Below, piece after piece: positions 5,995-7,613 of a DNA stretch of 7,613 nt (its first letter is position 1; each line of letters starts with the position of its first letter). The translations under genes and the position numbers were made by a program. The stretch is from the NCBI GenBank assembly GCA_029263555.1, contig JAJUFW010000123.1:1-7613 (forward strand), in the 5' to 3' direction. The notes below the pieces were generated by a model. It made no database searches. It saw only the letters and a list, made by a program, of their open reading frames with translations, and was not told the origin of the DNA. This DNA comes from Alphaproteobacteria bacterium (lineage in GTDB: Bacteria > Pseudomonadota > Alphaproteobacteria > DSM-16000 > Inquilinaceae).

Positions 5995-7142
5995 GGTCCG
6001 GCACTTCGGGCGCCGCCCGGCGGGCGCGCCGCATAATAGGCCGACACGGCCTGGATGTCGGCGTCGCTCAGGCCGCGGGCCGCTGCCGTCATGATCTCGG
6101 CGAAGGCGCCGCCGCCGCGCCTGCCGTCCCGCCAGAGACGGAGCTGGAGCGAGAGATAGGCGGGGAACTGGCCATCCAGCGTCGGGTAGGCGAAATCGTC
6201 CCCGCCGCTCGAAGCGTCCGCGCCATGGCAGGTCGTGCAGGGCGGTACGCCGCGCTCGGGTATACCGTTGAGCGCGATGTTCTCGCCCAGATCGGGTTCC
6301 GCTTTCGCAGCGTCGTCCGTCGAGAGGTCGGTGCCGGTCGCATCGGGCGCAAAATCTGCGCCGGCATAGAAGGCGGCAAGGCGGCGGGTCTCCTCCTCGC
6401 TGAGGGCGGCCGCAACCGGCTGCATCAGGCCGCTTGGCCTCGCGCCCGACGCATAGTCCCTAAGCGTCCGGTAGAGATAGGCCTCCTTCTGGCCCGCCAG
6501 GCGCGGAAACGCCCCGCCACCGCCGCCTTCGCCGGAAAGTCCATGGCAGCGGGCGCAGGCGACCAGTTGCTCCCCGGCGGTTCCCGCCAAGGCGATCAGG
6601 CGCGCGGATGTCTCGAGGTCGCGCTCCCCGTCCTGTCCCGGCGGCCTGGAGAAGTCCCGGTACTCGGCCTCCGACAGGTCCGGCAGCTGTCGAAGGAAGG
6701 CGACCACTGCCCAGACCTCGTCATCCCGGTTCTGGGCGATCCAGGCCGGCATGCCCGTATATTTCAGGCCGTTCTTGACGATCCAGAACAGCTCACGAGG
6801 CTTCCAGGTGGCGACCGTGCTGGCGAGATGGGGCGGGACGGGCAGCATCCGGTCGGCGACGGGGCTGCGCGTTTCGCCGGGCGTGCCGTGGCAGGGGGCG
6901 CAGGCCCCCTGGTAATGGCTCAGGCCCTTGTGGAACAGGGATGGGTCGTCGAGGGGCGGGGCATCGATGCCGATGGCATGGGTTTCGATCGAGTTTCTGA
7001 GGCCGAAATGGAGAAACCAGCGGGTGATCGCCCAATGTCCGTCGATCGCGCCGACATTGTAGATGCCCAGCCAGGCGTAAAGAAGAGCCGCGCCCATGGC
7101 AGAGGCGAGTACCGCGGCCAGGGCGATCAGGATTGGCTTCAT
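5991..7142 (-). CDS. Membrane-anchored three-haem cytochrome c
   Basis: 383 residues. Residues 4-26 form a single N-terminal transmembrane helix, followed by a conserved-looking linker YNVGAIDGHW...HFGLRNSIETHA. Three cytochrome c domains then follow. Domain 1 has C81-A-P-C84-H85 with Met131 (YTGMPAW) as likely axial ligand. Domain 2 has C196-A-R-C199-H200 with Met240 (SGLMQP). Domain 3 has C302-T-T-C305-H306 with Met351 (AEIMTAAARGLSD). Domains 2 and 3 resemble the two halves of c4-type cytochromes. The haem domains should lie in the periplasm as an electron relay. Related proteins commonly accompany cytochrome c oxidase genes in alphaproteobacteria, from general knowledge; none is visible here. 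The ATG at 7142 has a modest AGG-containing site about 5 bases upstream. The stop overlaps the start of the lipoprotein cytochrome gene (ATGA), so both are probably one unit. Sulfur or organic-donor oxidation is an alternative role. Confidence 0.92.
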   Translation of the reverse strand: MKPILIALAAVLASAMGAALLYAWLGIYNVGAIDGHWAITRWFLHFGLRNSIETHAIGIDAPPLDDPSLFHKGLSHYQGACAPCHGTPGETRSPVADRMLPVPPHLASTVATWKPRELFWIVKNGLKYTGMPAWIAQNRDDEVWAVVAFLRQLPDLSEAEYRDFSRPPGQDGERDLETSARLIALAGTAGEQLVACARCHGLSGEGGGGGAFPRLAGQKEAYLYRTLRDYASGARPSGLMQPVAAALSEEETRRLAAFYAGADFAPDATGTDLSTDDAAKAEPDLGENIALNGIPERGVPPCTTCHGADASSGGDDFAYPTLDGQFPAYLSLQLRLWRDGRRGGGAFAEIMTAAARGLSDADIQAVSAYYAARPPGGARSAGP

Positions 7143-7269
7143 GGCCGCCTACTGCCGAACCGTCCTCGGGGGGCGTTCCTTCAAGGAAAACAGCCGAGCC
7201 GGCAGATTGATCCGGGCAGGCCGAGCGCGCCGGCGGGCGCCTTGTCCGCCCGTCCGGAACGCCCGGCGT
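7143..7269 (-). promoter_or_regulatory. Intergenic region upstream of the three-haem cytochrome gene
   Basis: 127 bases between two minus-strand cytochrome genes. Near the upstream gene's stop is a 6-bp hairpin CGGGCG (7234-7239)/CGCCCG (7247-7252) with a 7-base loop and no T-tract, a weak terminator candidate. A 13-base odd palindrome, TTCCTT-C-AAGGAA (7176-7188), lies 33-45 bases upstream of the ATG at 7142 and is an AT-richer patch. It may be an operator or carry a -35 element (TTGAAG on the minus strand); I find no convincing -10. Whether the two genes are one operon is open. Confidence 0.35.
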
Positions 7270-7613
7270 CTACTCGGGAACGCTCGTCACCTCGATTTCG
7301 ATCGCCCCGTAATAGGCGGAAAGGTCCGCGATGTCCTCGTCACTCAGGCCCTGGGCGATGATCGACATCTGCGGATGCTGTCGTTCGCCCGACCGGAACA
7401 GCCGCAGCTGGCGCTCCAGATAGATGGAGCTTTCTCCCCCGATGTTCGGGGCGTCCGGCAGCCGCGACATGCCGTCGAGGCCATGGCAGGCGGCGCATTG
7501 CGTCATGTAGAGCTCTTCGCCGGCGGCGACATTGCCTTTGCCCGGCGGCAGGCCGAGCCCGTCGGGTCCGCGGACGTCGATGTCCCAGCCGGCGATCTCC
7601 TGCGGCGTGGCGA
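7270..7613 (-). CDS. c-type cytochrome, C-terminal part (sulfane/sulfite-dehydrogenase-cytochrome-like linker), 5' partial
   Basis: The frame is open to the right edge, so the start is missing; about 113 residues are present. It begins ATPQEIAGWDIDVRGPDGLG, then LPPGKGNVAAGEELY, and leads directly into the haem site C-A-A-C-H (Cys codons 7495-7497 and 7486-7488, His 7483-7485). The axial ligand is probably the Met in HPQMSIIAQGLSDEDI (codon 7366-7368), followed by the usual C-terminal helix. The GWDIDV...GLPPGxGxVAxGExLY lead-in is reminiscent of the cytochrome partners of periplasmic sulfane/sulfite dehydrogenases (SoxD-like), while the haem domain itself (PNIGGE...YLERQLRLFRSGER) looks like a c4/c553 domain. 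A further haem domain or a dehydrogenase may lie beyond the edge. An internal ATG at 7506 is not the start, because the conserved-looking sequence continues upstream of it. The cytochrome c call is firm; the sulfur link is tentative. Confidence 0.85.
   Translation of the reverse strand, partial: ATPQEIAGWDIDVRGPDGLGLPPGKGNVAAGEELYMTQCAACHGLDGMSRLPDAPNIGGESSIYLERQLRLFRSGERQHPQMSIIAQGLSDEDIADLSAYYGAIEIEVTSVPE

Noticed and set aside
5483..6034. N-terminal extension of the GFA frame
   Set aside because: The frame is open but overlaps the cytochrome lipoprotein gene. The ATG at 5482 has a good ribosome site and immediately precedes the conserved GSCRCG block.
5937..7361. Long plus-strand open frame opposite the cytochrome genes
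   Set aside because: The opposite strand carries three CxxCH domains, a membrane helix and a coupled downstream gene. The plus frame shows no recognisable domain and crosses gene boundaries.

Overview
The window is GC-rich, gene-dense and has short intergenic gaps. The proteins resemble alphaproteobacterial families (CYP152 peroxygenase, GFA protein, a three-haem membrane cytochrome c paired with a cytochrome c lipoprotein). This suggests a free-living, aerobic alphaproteobacterium, possibly of the Rhodospirillales/Azospirillaceae type. The lineage is inferred from composition and protein style only. I see no RNA gene, insertion sequence, CRISPR array or phage gene, and no gene-free stretch longer than about 180 bases.

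Left part, plus strand (1-2332): the 3' end of an alpha/beta-hydrolase esterase, then a 605-residue protein that joins an AlgX/AlgJ-type SGNH-hydrolase domain to about seven TPR repeats. The AlgX family O-acetylates exopolysaccharides. An esterase beside it fits a surface-polysaccharide decoration locus extending left of the window, but this copy has no visible export signal.

Middle part (2355-4947): a minus-strand CYP152 cytochrome P450 (H2O2-dependent fatty-acid peroxygenase type) lies divergent from a plus-strand START-like (SRPBCC) protein, with 179 bases between them. Next comes a SufR/COG2345-type winged-helix regulator whose C-terminal cysteines match an Fe-S-binding pattern. A 7-bp inverted repeat with a 4-base spacer lies just upstream of the regulator, next to a plausible -10 box, and looks like an autoregulatory operator. 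A peroxide-using P450 next to a probable Fe-S sensor is the most suggestive functional grouping here.

Right part, all minus strand (7613 down to 4982): the C-terminal part of a c-type cytochrome (running off the window), a membrane-anchored three-haem cytochrome c, a one-haem cytochrome c lipoprotein coupled to it by an ATGA overlap, and a zinc-binding GFA-family protein. The three cytochrome genes carry five CxxCH haem sites in total and are probably periplasm-facing electron carriers for a terminal oxidase or a periplasmic dehydrogenase encoded beyond the right edge.
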